The notes below the pieces were generated by a model. The model was not told where the DNA came from and searched no databases. It saw only the letters and a program-made list of their open reading frames with translations. This document shows positions 10,228 through 21,952 of a stretch of 64,000 nucleotides of DNA, in pieces. Position numbers and translations under genes: made by a program. The DNA is taken from contig CM018051.1 in the NCBI GenBank assembly GCA_008638375.1, positions 7,989,387 to 8,053,386 on the forward strand, read 5' to 3'. The stretch is from Nyssa sinensis. Lineage: Eukaryota > Streptophyta > Magnoliopsida > Cornales > Nyssaceae. Within the stretch, counting starts at the first letter, position 1. Every line of letters begins with the position of its first letter.

Positions 10228-13200
10228 AGTCCTGAAAAAAAAAAAAACAAGTGTTAAGATGAGCAATGATTCCATATATAAAAATGAATATAAGAAAATA
10301 TATAGTAATGAAAACTAAAACTCAATTCTGTTCATCTCCTTTTATCTTTTCCCTTAAATAAAAAATAAACTTTTACTATAACTCCATTTAAATCTACTTA
10401 CCAAACAAAACTCCATTTGAATCTGAAACTATGTCTCTAAATTACATGTAAAGCCCCTCAAACTTGTTTAACTTCTAAACTTCTCATTTTTCATTCGAAA
10501 ATCTCAATCACTAAACTTTTCATTTAAAGAATCTTATCATCTTTCAAGACTCGAATTTTAATTTTACTGTTCTCATGAATTTTTTAACTTACTCCTGTTC
10601 AATCCTTATCCTTTCCCAACCATCCTTTTAAATAAAAAATTCTTATCCTTTCCCCAAAGTTCCATTTTCATATCTTTGAAATTTAAATCCTTTTTCTTAA
10701 TATTTTGCATTCAAAATTCCATGTTTTCATTCTTATTTCCTAAATGGGCCATCTTACTCTCAGTTTTGCGCTTGCAAGCTAAGAGCGGATCAGTGGCTAA
10801 TTCGCCAATCCTCCATGACTAATCCACAGATCAATAACCTTGGGACACGAATCTGCACTCACATACATTCTGGCCTTTTCTAATTGACATTTGACCAGGC
10901 TTCAAGGCTTGGTTCAGGTCAGATTAGAATGGGCCATGCTAACACATCAATCCAAGCTTAACCAGTCAATTAACCATATTGAATATTGATCCCTGGTTGG
11001 TTTATATACGAGTCAAGTAAATTCCATTAACTCAAACTAGACTCTTTTTTAATTTTGGATTGGACTAAAAGTGGGAAAGTTTAGAGAGAGAGAGAGAGAG
11101 GGAGATTGGTGTGATGGATGAGCAAGTGGACGAGGAGAAGATGATATTAGAAAGTGACTCCATCACCCTTCAATGCAAGAAAGGATTTTTCCAAAACCAT
11201 GCCCTTCATCATATGTAAACACTTGGACAATTCATATTTTTATTCTTGAATTTTCTTACTGGTAGTGGTGAATGAATCATTAGTGAAGATGGCAAGCCAT
11301 GAGATGATGTTCTACTTGATGAGAGACTATCACATGGAACTTGGTCATGGATCAAAGCACAATCTTTATAAGGTCAGCTATTTCCAATGCTTGCCCATTT
11401 TTAGAGCTTCTCTCTTAACAGTGACTCTTACTCAAGTTGGTCTCAAGTCACTGATCTAGGATACATCTCTCGCTGTTTGGTTTGAAAATATTTTCACACT
11501 AGGCTCCATATGTTTGGACGAACTAAATTATTCTCGTCATAATAAAAATATTCAACATAATAAATTCAAAAAATATAACATCATAGCAATTAATTATGTA
11601 GAGTAGGTAAAAAAAACCTTAATTTGCAAAGAACAATTTAATCTAATAACAACATCATAATCACCCATTCAAAGAAAGGTAAAAAAAAGAAAAAAATAAT
11701 ACTCAATTGATTAGTGTGAAAACCCATTTGTCACCTCCAAAGTCTCAAGATTGTCGTCTTGGGATTTGTAACGACAAAGGGGTAATTTCAGGTGGGTATT
11801 TGACAGGAATTGTTCTCAGAAATTGCTTCCATTTAAAAGAGGGGAAGAGAGCGAAACCCTGCATTTTATGAGTATATATGCAGACAATTATAATCCTAAT
11901 ATATATGAATTTGAATTTTCGAAACATAACATTAATGATTGAAACGTGAAACCCTATAACAGAGATAAACATTGTTGTTGAAGAGAGCACGATATTTAGC
12001 ACCGTCTCAAACACAAAATTTTATACATACATCAACTCGGACCAATTAACGGATCACAAACTGCAAAAACTAGAATAAACGGACGAATCTACGGGGTTGG
12101 CCGTTGGCGAGGGGAAGAGAGGGATACCTCTGATGGTCTGAACTGGAGTCCCGGTAAAGCAAGCTCGACCTTGCAGCAAAATCAGGGTTGGGTATTTGCG
12201 GTATTCCCGTTCTGGTGGTGCTGTTGGTTGCGACGTGAAGAGAGATAGATGAATTGTGGGTGGCGGCGCAGCCCAAGCGAGCTAGTTCAGGTTGTTTCTC
12301 CACCCAGCTGCATGAACGAGACGCACCCCGCGAAAGAGTTCCCGAACCTCTCTCTCTCTTGCCACACATTTTCTCTCTCTAGCTTCTTTCATGCCGGCAA
12401 CTAACTTCCACTCCCTTGCTAACCTCTATCATTTTCCCTCTCTAAATTTATCCTCTTTCAATAAAAAAAAAAAAAAACAGAGCTCAATAAATAAAGAAAA
12501 CACATACTTTTCTAACACAAATTTGGTTTAGGATTATATTCTCAGACGATTTAGAATTTTTGATTTTTGAATTTTGATTTTATATTCTTAGACGATTTAG
12601 AATTTTTAGACGATTTATAATTTTATTTTCAAATCAAATCTAAACGTGTTAAGTGGGAATGAAATTTTTTTTACAAACTCTTATTTTAGAATTATTCATT
12701 TTTTATTTTTATAACACATTTAATATTTTTAATAATTTATTTAAATATTATAATATTATTTAAATTCTTTTCAAATACATTTATTCAAATATACTTATTT
12801 TAAATTATACTTTTTCAAATAATATTTTTTTCATCATTCATTTAAACGAACACTTTATAATTTTGGTACGGAGTTTAGAAATATTGAAGATTGGGGTGCA
12901 AAAACATCTTGGATTACTATGCTTTAGTAAGTGTTTAGAGACCTTTTCAAATTCAAAAAATGCATTTTAGAGAAATTTTTTTTTTTTTTTTTGTTAATAA
13001 AATGAAGCTTGTGCATTTTGAAAAACAAAATTAACATAAAAGTAATTCCTATGATGCAAAATTAACAAAATAATAACAAAAGTAGATATACAAAATGAAT
13101 GCAATTTGCTAGGATTAGTCCAATTTCACGTTGTGATTTGTGCGTGTGCATTTTGCACGCGCATCATTAATTTGCGTGATACACTCACTATTTACATTGC

Positions 13201-13713
13201 GAAGTTTCAAATTTCGAGACTAACGATAAGGATACTTTTACCTACTTATTGAAAAATAGTCTAGTAATACGATAATATAGTGTTATTTCTAATATGGTTT
13301 GAATATTATAAGAGGTCCTACATGAATTTTACATATATTTTATAAAAAGTTTAAATTACAATAAAAATAATATAAAAATAGTACTATATTATCGTATTAC
13401 TAAACTTATTTTTTCCCTATTGATCATAAAGGAGTGAGTGGGGAAGATCATTCAATCACACTATAATGAAGTTGCCACTCTTTATAAAAGCCCATGGGCA
13501 TGAACAAACACATAAATAGGGTTTGAGATAATATACATGATATCTGAAATAAGATTAGTTTAATCCATATTTCATCTATTTAATTAAAGGAATTATTAAA
13601 TTCTCATCAGATTTTTTTTATATTATATTTAAATAAACAAATTAAATTCGAACCAAATTGGTGTCAAGTTAATGAACTAAGATACATCTAAAAATTTGGG
13701 CTATGCATGCATG

Positions 13714-13782
<69 letters not shown>

Positions 13783-14149
13783 TATTGAAAATATAAGAAA
13801 CTGTAATTTTAGGGTTCAACATGTGTACATTTTGAAATGGAAACATAATTTCTTTTACATAAAGGTGACATCTATCCCATTTTACTATAGTTGAATCTCA
13901 CCATTATGTGAAAAAAATGGTGGTATTATTTCAACTTGAAATGAAAACATATTCAATAATTCATTGAGACTAGTTTAATTAGTCATCATATCTTTCTCAT
14001 CACGAGGAGGTCGTGAGTTTAAATTTCACCTCCTCGTTCTCCCTCGTTAGGGAATGCGAGCATTGAGTTATATTGAGCGATTGATATATGAAACATGTCT
14101 AATTTGTATTTTTACGTATTATTATAACATGAACTTTGTCATTCTTGGG
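10228..14149. other. Intergenic, no gene recognised
   Basis: AT-rich DNA with a GA run near 11082-11101, a relatively GC-rich block at 12060-12370, a compound microsatellite at 13720-13783 and a degenerate SINE-like or repeat fragment near 13975-14090 (GTCGTGAGTTTAAATTTCAC). Open frames here are short and unsupported. Confidence 0.5.
13720..13783. repeat. Compound microsatellite (TC)n(TA)n(CA)n
   Basis: Adjoining dinucleotide runs. The same TC-then-TA arrangement lies just upstream of the CXE15-like start codons at 16836 and 50749. Confidence 0.95.
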
Positions 14150-14209
14150 GGCAAATTTCTAAAGTTTTGAGTAGATCATAAAAGAAATTATTGAACAAAT
14201 CTAACTAGA

Positions 14210-14421
14210 GAGCATCTCTAGTGGTGGTTCACCTGACTAAATTTAAATTTGAGTATTTGAATTAAAATTCACAAAAATCTTTTTAAGTGATTATAATTAA
14301 ATTTAAATTCAAATAGAATTTTACTCAAATTCAAACCCAAATAATTACACTATTATTAGAGACTCAAATTTAATTTTTATTTAAATTTAAATAAAAATTT
14401 GAGTTATCACTAGAAATGCTC
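14210..14421. mobile_element. MITE in unit A, 3' of the CXE15-like pseudogene
   Basis: Terminal inverted repeats GAGCATCTCTAGTGGT and GAGCATTTCTAGTGAT (right end read inverted) agree at 14 of 16 positions. The inside is AT-rich and palindromic (AAATTTAAATTTGAGT mirrored by ACTCAAATTTAATTTTTATT). The matching site in unit B (21890-21905) lacks it, so it inserted after the duplication. No clear TSD was seen. Confidence 0.75.
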
Positions 14422-14453
14422 AATACATGATTTGTATACAGCTAGGTTTTGTT

Positions 14454-16832
14454 TCAATTCATTCCAAACATGAAGCCTTTGATAATTTGCATCAAAACCT
14501 TGGCCTCTTCTGAGAATGAATGATCTGTGAAGAAACCATGTTGCTTTCCTTCAAACTCAACGTATTCAATCTTCTTCCCCATCTCTTTCAGCCTCCTCGC
14601 ATAGTTCTCCACCCTGTCTTTCAAAATCTCACCGCCACCTACAACCACCAAGATCAGATCAAGCGCCACCCATTTCAGGCGGGGGCTTAAAGGTCCAAAT
14701 GGGTTCACAAATGGGTGGTCTAAAGTTGCTCCATCTGGTATTGATAGCCTCCAAAACCTATTTTCAATCAAAAAGTGATGTTTGCAGTATTGAGGATGAG
14801 AAGGCCAGAGGCCTTTGAAGAATGTAATATTTGCCATGCACACTTTGTATTAAGGAATGCTATTCAATCCAAAATTCTAGTTTAAATGGTAAATTTACTA
14901 GACACAATGACATCTCAATAATTTATGGTAATCTCATATATAATTGTTTTATATGCATAGTCGGCTTATCACTTGGACTTGTGTTAGATTAAAATAATAT
15001 TTTATTCGAACACGACAAGTGCCAGATACAATGATATAGCATGAAATTTTTCTTTAAGTTCATGAATAGGTTTTTGAATTGTCTAGTTGGTTTATAACCT
15101 CAACTTGTGTAACTTTATTATTAAGAAGTCTTATTTAAAGTTGTAAATAAGTTTGAGCTGAGTTGAGTCATGTCGAGTAGTGAATTACTTCAAATTTTGT
15201 TTTTAACTTGATGAGTTTTAAATTTTATGTATTTAAACTTGACTTATTATGTTGAGTTAATCTTAAATGAGCCTCTAATTAAGCTGATCATGAATTCATT
15301 TTTCAATAATTTGGTTTTTATGAAGTATTAGAAGACTTGTTATCATTATCATCAAACTCAACAAATTAATAAGTTTTAAAATATATTTAAACGTAATTTA
15401 CTTATCAGTCGATTTTGAACATAAGTTGTAGAAGTTCGAAACCAATTAATTTTGATTGTTTCCGAAGCCTAGTCTTTTTGGCATCTAGGTTAGTTATGAG
15501 CATGCAACAATTACACACAAACACACATATACACACACACTTGCTTGTTATTTCTAAGCTCCAAAGGCTTCGCATAGCTTTTCTTCTTCAGACTTGGTTT
15601 TGACAATCCCACCAAAAAACGGCGCCAACAACACATAACCTCGAACTCGAATCGGTGCCAACTCCTTTGAACTGGTCCCAAGCCGAACCACCAAATGGTG
15701 TGCCATATTACCACCGAACGAGTCACCCAGTATAAAAACCCGGTCGAAGTCAACTCCATCATGCAACCACATATCAGTATTTTCAGATAGAGCTTCTTCT
15801 TTTAGCCATTTAAGAGCATTATGAGCATCATCAATGGCTGCCGGAAGCTTATGCTTCGGCGCTAACCGATAGTCCGGTGTGACAACAAGGGCTTGAATCC
15901 CGGCATAGAGACTAAAACAACAGTTATGGAAGTTAGGGAATGATGTAGCGGAAGCTTATGAAGAAGTAGGGCACCGCCTATTTCTTAGAGAATCGCTCGA
16001 ATCCACGAACAAATAAGTAACACACTCAAATTCATGAGTTCAGAGAATAAGATCTCAGAAAGAAAATTCTTTATTGAATGAAAGTTAACCTTACAATGAA
16101 AAGAAATAACATTTATATAGGCTGCAAAACCTAATTCGATTAGAATTATAACTCTTAATTCGACTAGAACTATAACTTTAGGAAAGAAATAACTAAAATA
16201 AGGAGAAATACTAAAAATAGAAATATTCTAATTAAATGCATAAATCAAAAGTCCTAAACTTAAGTAGCAATCTGGTAAAAAGACAACTTCAAACGACAAC
16301 TGCAACTCCCAAAATTAAGCAGCACATAATTACCAAAAATAGCAAAAACGCGCTTTTGAAAGCCAAAATGAAAGAATTTGTCCGAAAAGCGGCGTATGTC
16401 CTAGTGAAGTTAGGAATATTGATCAGCACATCAATTTCAAGTCACCCACCGAATTTCATGCAATTTTGAGTTTGACCCTTCACTCCCTACCAGTGCTTTT
16501 TCTGATTTTGTTTTTGGAGGTCCCTCCGTGCTAGGAATTCTTTTACAATCTGTTCTACATCAGGGAATGTACGAGAGCTGAGACAAAAGCCGCCACCATG
16601 AAAGTAGTAGATGATAGGGAGGAGCTTTTCAGAGGGAGTTTTACGACTGGTTTGTATAGGCGAAGGTAAAGGTTGTGGTGTTTGTCAAAGAGACAATCTT
16701 TCCACATGACTAAGCCGTCGCCATGGATTGGAGTTTTGAAGTCTACATTGTCAGACTGGAAAATGGAACTGTCACTGTAGAGTTTCAGGACACCAAAGCT
16801 GTCTTCTACTACCTCTGGAGGGGGTAGAGATC

Positions 16833-16836
<4 letters not shown>
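14454..16836 (-). pseudogene. CXE15: CXE15-like carboxylesterase, copy 1, inactivated
   Basis: Same two-exon layout as copies 2 and 3. Exon 1 starts at 16836 (MGSLPPPEVVEDSFGVLK), is split by a solo LTR (15941-16562), resumes at 15940 and decays near 15530. Exon 2 is 14757-14454 (RFWRLSIPDGATLDHPF to the stop). Damage: (1) the 622-bp LTR with 5-bp TSD, between the HGGG region and PNFHNCC; (2) a frameshift just before PIIYYFHGGGFCLSS, near 16640; (3) a one-base loss in the TTTTGG of the EAFWNLEM region, giving EAFGA and a stop at 15554; (4) the exon-1 donor AACAGGTAAGTG has become AACAAGCAAGTG. The GDSFGGN nucleophile motif and exon-2 Glu and His motifs persist. A TATA-like box present in copies 2 and 3 is also lost. 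It cannot make a full esterase. Confidence 0.93.
15941..16562 (-). mobile_element. Solo LTR inserted in CXE15-like copy 1
   Basis: 622 bp starting TGATGTAG and ending CTACATCA (perfect 8-bp inverted ends, TG..CA rule), flanked by the 5-bp TSD GGGAA at 15936-15940 and 16563-16567. The empty site is seen in copy 2, which reads straight through PNFHNCC. On the minus strand a TATATAAAT box (about 16111-16118) is followed about 45 bp later by AATAAA (about 16068-16073), as in an LTR U3/R. No internal retrotransposon sequence is present, so it is a recombined solo LTR. Copia versus gypsy cannot be told from the LTR alone. Confidence 0.92.
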
Positions 16837-16890
<54 letters not shown>

Positions 16891-16891
16891 C
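16837..16891. repeat. (CT)n(AT)n microsatellite upstream of CXE15 copy 1 ATG
   Basis: Begins next to the start codon, in the presumed 5' UTR. Equivalent tracts lie upstream of the starts of copies 2 and 3. Confidence 0.95.
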
Positions 16892-18080
16892 TGTACGTCC
16901 GAGGTAGTTTGGTGTTCAAATAAGAATGAGCTGGGGAGGTTTAAAGAGAGCTAGATGGCAGGGATATTAACTTAATTTTACTTTGATTTAATTTCATATA
17001 TATTGACTACAAGATTTAAGCAATATACATAAAGCCTTTTTTTTTTGGAAGAAAGTATATTAAAATGTACAGTAATTAGCTCTAAATCAAGGATAATATT
17101 ACGTGGCTCATGTATTTTTGTTTACAAAAAATGTTCAAATGATGTAGTTGATGTGAGAATCCTTGATTGATGAGTTGATTTCTTTAAAAATAATTGATGT
17201 GATAGCAATCAATAACTATCTTTTATTCAGTCAAAGATGTAGACAAAAATGTATGGGTCATAAAACACAACTCCTAAATCAAGCACTATTAACTTTCTCC
17301 TACTTAAGTACATGTAGAATCTTAATTTATCATGTATATTTTTATATGAATATCGTGTGACTATTTAATTTTAATCAAAAAATAAAAATAAAATAAAGTT
17401 AAAAAGAACACGTGTATTGTTTATGTGACTAATTATGATTAAAACACGTATTCCGATAATAAGAGATTTTTCTTACCTAATTTCAAGTTAAGTATTGTCT
17501 TGTTAAAAAATGGACAATGCTTCACTCCAAATCAGTACCCAAGTACGTGTTACAGTTTTTTATTTTAATTATATCATGCATATAATTATATATATATATA
17601 TAATGTGATTATTTAATTTTAATTAAAAATTAAAATATAAAATTTACGAGTATATTACAAATGTAACAAATTTTAATTAAGACATATAACCAGATAAAAT
17701 AAAATTTCTATCACCGAATCTGGAAGCTATGTATTAATGTCCTTAAAAAATCATTAATTGTCCTTGAAAAACCAGACAAAGCCAAAGAAAACAGGGACAA
17801 GCCCCAACTATACTACAAGCAAGCCAGAGGCTAGCTACAGCAACAACAAAACAAAAGACATTACAAAAAGACAGCATCTGACAGATCAAAGCCTCCTACT
17901 AGTTTCCCAATTTGCATTAGTTTCTATCTACTGACTTCCAATTAAAAACAGAATCTTTGGAGATGGCCTGCTTTGTGCATCACACGCTTTTGTGATTTAT
18001 ATTGCACTATCCTTTATTTTAAGAATTAATATATATATATATATATATATAGAATATAGATATAGATATAGATATGCATA

Positions 18081-18256
18081 GTAACGGATCTAGACTATGA
18101 ATTTAAGGACAAAAATATAAAATATAGAATTAGCAAAAGTTTTTTTTGCCAAGTATTAAATATACGGGGTGGCAATTTTTAATTTTTTTAATAAAATTAG
18201 AGGTAAAAAATTACAATTTTAGATGTTTGGGGCAATTGCCACCTAATCCGCCGCTG
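18081..18256. mobile_element. Small hAT-like non-autonomous element
   Basis: The left end AGTAACGGATCTAGACTA is roughly inverted at the right end (read inverted: AGCGGCGGATTAGGTGG). GGGGCAATT phrases and an AT-rich centre match other GCGGAT-ended elements in this window (25860, 31243, 58880). Confidence 0.45.
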
Positions 18257-19259
18257 AATGTGTAGTCGTATTGATTTTTTTTTTTAATAAAAAAACAAGA
18301 AAATAAAAGTAAAATTTTTAAATTTTGTTTCCGAGGGGACAAAGTCCCCCTAACTTTCATGTAGACAGAGGTGAGGTCACATGGAGCTTAGGAGGGGCAA
18401 TTTCCCCCCTCAATTTTCTTTTCATTTGAAATTTATTATACTTATTAATTTTAAAAAATTTCCCTTCAATTTAATTTTTCGTCCCTCTTATGTTTTAAAT
18501 ATTTTCACATTTTAATTTGACCCATCAACGAGGCTTTTAGCAATTTTTAAAATTTTTTTACAACCTAAAGTTTTTTAATATATTTTCTTTAGTTGGACTT
18601 CTTGTATAATTTATATGTTCTTTTTATAATAATAAATTTAGTTATTTATTAAAAATATTATCAATGGATTTCAGCTCTTTATACTTTTTAAAATTTTAAA
18701 TTTATGATCAAATATTAAGCAAAAATTGTAGCCTTACTAACCTCAATTTCTGGTCTCGTCCTTTCATGTAAATCCATCATTGACTTAAAGAAGAGAAAAA
18801 TAGAAAGATAATTTTCCGTCCTAAATATAGATAATTTATTAAATATATATTTTATTTTTTTATAAGTCATTAATTCCAAAAATATATGTGCGTACATGGA
18901 CGGAGCTACATAGGACCGGGGGGCAATTGACCGCTTCAGTTATTTTAATAAAAAGTTTTCTAAATTTTTTTTTCAATTTCTAACTTGTACCTTCTAATTT
19001 TTGACTTCCCCTGCGTTTAAAGTTTTTCATACTTTGTTCTCGTTTTATAATTACTTTTTTAGAACGTATTTTTGTGTATTTTGAAATTTTAAATTAACAC
19101 AAATAATTTTAAAAATTTGATCCAAACAATCAAACATATTTTTTGAAACAACTTTTATAAAGATAAACACAAATAAAAAAACAAAGATGCAAAAGTTTTT
19201 CAAACAAACTCTTGAACATTGTTGAGGGCCTTGCGGCTGGTATTGATTACAGGCTATGT

Positions 19260-20255
19260 TCGGTTCAATTTGTTCATCGCATTTAATATATTTTGAAGAG
19301 TCCATTAAGCATTTAGGTTATGTTTATTTGTTGGTTTAGAGAGAGAATTTGGCAAATTAGTTCCCATGATTTTGTGAAGCCTGGGTTTGGTAAAACAGAA
19401 ATGAATTAAATAATGGCTCATAACATAAAATAAATAATGAAAGATCCAGAGCACATATATATCCGGATAAGGATCTCAGAGTTAATTACAGGATCCAGAC
19501 CAACACTCCAGACCTCGTCACCGCCTTATCGGATGCCAAGCAGGGAATAATGAAGCAATCCTCAACACGGAGACAATCCTCAACACGGAGACAGTCTTCA
19601 ACAAGGAAACAGTCTTCAACAAGGAACTACCATCTATGATTATCTCTATGCAATACTCCACAAGGTAACTGCAATCTCCGATGATCAAATCCCTACATTC
19701 ATGGTTCCGAATCCTAATCAACTTAAGAAGGCCACGGTTTATAAATTAAACCCTAAAGGTACGCTTTATTTTTATGCTCATTCTTTGGCTTTCAATACAG
19801 TCTTTCAATTTCCTTTTACTTACTTAAGCATTGGAGCGGCTACCGCCGGAGCCAATCCGGTGGTCCTCTGATCATCTTCCTGAGTGTTCTATAGGTCACG
19901 GAGCCCATACTTATTGCGAGTCGAAAAGTGCAACATCAAGAATGATGGAATCACTAATCCTATCACTATTAGTGAAAGAATAATTAATCTACTCTTATCC
20001 AATCCATAAAACAAACATGACTTTAATAGATATTATAGGCTGTTCGAGATGGAATTTCAAACTGTACTTATTAGACACAACATTGCTATTAAGTGTGATC
20101 TGTGTTAAACTGGTAAGTCTAGTTTGAATGTCTCTATTCAACAGTTGTTAAACATTTTTTAACAACCCATTTAAATACTTAATTGTTTAATTCAAATAAC
20201 ACTTTTTTTTATAATTATTTAACTTAAAAAATAATTTTTACCACTCAATCAAACG
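19260..20255. mobile_element. Unit-A-specific insertion with LTR-like sequence
   Basis: Unit B lacks this approximately 1-kb stretch between two blocks shared with unit A. It includes TATAAATTAAACCC, a pyrimidine-rich stretch and GCATTGGAGCGGCTACCGCC, text typical of the R/U5 part of plant LTRs, plus a 20-bp minisatellite. I could not place TG..CA ends or a TSD, so it may be several fragments. Confidence 0.4.
19557..19626. repeat. 20-bp minisatellite, about four copies
   Basis: CAATCCTCAACACGGAGA is followed by a near-identical copy and two variants (CAGTCTTCAACAAGGA). The period is 20 bp. It lies inside LTR-like sequence. Confidence 0.8.
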
Positions 20256-21952
20256 AACATGCTTCTTGAGTTTGCTTTAGGATGGGCCACGCCAAAACCC
20301 ATTTCTAGGCTAATTTAGTTTTAAGTTCTTGTTTAAAGTTATCCAAGCGATTAGGTAACAATTAACAACTTCATAACAAATATTCTTGTGACACCATCAT
20401 TATACACCCTAATGTTATTTCTTTTGAATGTTAATTTTCTTTTCTTTCTCCATTAAGAAATTAATTAACTTCACACTTTTAAAAAGTTTAGGGTGATGGC
20501 TACAATTCATCCATACATAATGAAATAAAATGCAGACATGTCACACCACTCAAAACCCGCCCGTGTGAGAGTGGGGGAGGAAAATAATAATAAAGAATTA
20601 AGAGTGAGTCAAGACAGCTTAAAATAATTTGAGACTTAAAACGACAGTTTTAAGTGTGATTTTTTTTTTTTTATATTTTAAAATATTATTATAAAGCTTT
20701 CCTACGTGCCCAAGATAGATAATTTCCTGGGATGTACAAGTTACGTATATCTTTGAAGGACTTACTTAAGTAGAGTCATCGTGAGATTACAATCGTGATG
20801 ACCGAATTATTCTTTATAACTTACATAAAAATCAAGTTAGAGCTGCATGACTAACAAATAGTATAAACCCAGCACCGTGAGTCTTATATCAATACTATGT
20901 ATGTGGCTTCTTGAAATCTGATTCGAAAGATCTCATTCAAGGAATAGTCCACTCTAATCTTTTAGATAGAAATAATTAACACTAAGTGAAATTCAAATTT
21001 AGAAGACACCTACATCTATTGTATAGTATAATATTACTCAAGCTTTCTATACACATATCACAAAAAAATTAGTTACATTTTATTTTTATTAACAGTGGGG
21101 GATTATTGGGATTTAATAAAAAACTATTAAATATGGTGTTAATTGTTTACTTTATAATCTTCACAAATTGGGCCATAAATTATATATGACTGAAGTAATG
21201 GGCCATGAGTAAGGGACTATAGGTTACAAAATTATATTTTATTGAAGCAATTAAAAGGCTTTTTCTATGTCTATATATATGAGGCCCTTTGGCTTTTTTG
21301 TTTTTTATTTTGTTTTTCAAAAAATAATTAGAGTAATGTGATTGTTGGAAAAACCAAAAACTTCAAAGAATTTTCTTCTCTCCATTCTTCTATTTTCATA
21401 TTGAGTTGTAAGGGCATTTCATAAAAGAATTCGACCTGTCATCTTCTAATAAGAACATGTTTTACAGGATACATTTTCTGTGAGCTTAATATGTTATATA
21501 TTCGAGTCGTCAGTAATCGACTGATAACACCGGTACATAGAGAGGCAATATGACTTTAGGACAACACCTAATATACCTTTTGTCTTGGCTCATAGATACA
21601 TTTTCTACATTCTATCTTATATCTAGTTTTATTTATTTTATATCATTTCTATTGTTCTATGTTATCATTGATTTTGTACAATATGTTGTTATTAAATTAA
21701 TATAGAAAATAATTATTATGTAATTATCTAAAAAAATTTTAATAATTTCTGAAGATTATTTTTATACAACGATAGGGTAGAGAGCTCACACAAGCTTGTG
21801 TGAAAAAACTTACATCATTTAAATAAGACATCGTCCTGCAAATTTCCTAAGTTTTTGAATACATCATAAAAGAAAATATTGAGGAAATCCAACTAAGAAA
21901 TACATGATTTGTATATAGCTAGCTAACTAGGTGTTTATATATAACAAGAGTT

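Larger units (their letters stand above)
14150..20580. repeat. Segmental duplication, unit A (with CXE15-like pseudogene)
   Basis: Matches unit B (21835-25640) in the same order: 3' flank (AAATTTCTAAAGTTTTGAGT versus AAATTTCCTAAGTTTTTGAA), CXE15-like exon 2, intron, exon 1, promoter (GAGCTAGATGGCAGGGATAT in both), an AGATATAGATATGCA block (about 18060 and 24500), a GGCCTTG-GGCT-GTATTG-TTACA block (19225 and 25195) and the block with GACACCATCATTATACACCC (20390 and 25457). Unit A is longer because of later insertions: a MITE at 14210, a solo LTR at 15941, and LTR-like sequence about 19260-20255. Outer limits are approximate. Confidence 0.75.
16892..21834. other. Intergenic part of unit A and junction to unit B
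   Basis: No gene seen. It contains hAT-like fragments (about 18081-18256 and 18340-18940), a 20-bp minisatellite (19557-19626) in an LTR-like segment, and unit-A/unit-B homologous blocks. From 20600 to 21830 the DNA is AT-rich with no recognised feature. Confidence 0.5.

Noticed and set aside
15511..15772. Short esterase-like open frames as separate small genes
   Set aside because: They are pieces of the decayed exon 1 of CXE15 copy 1.
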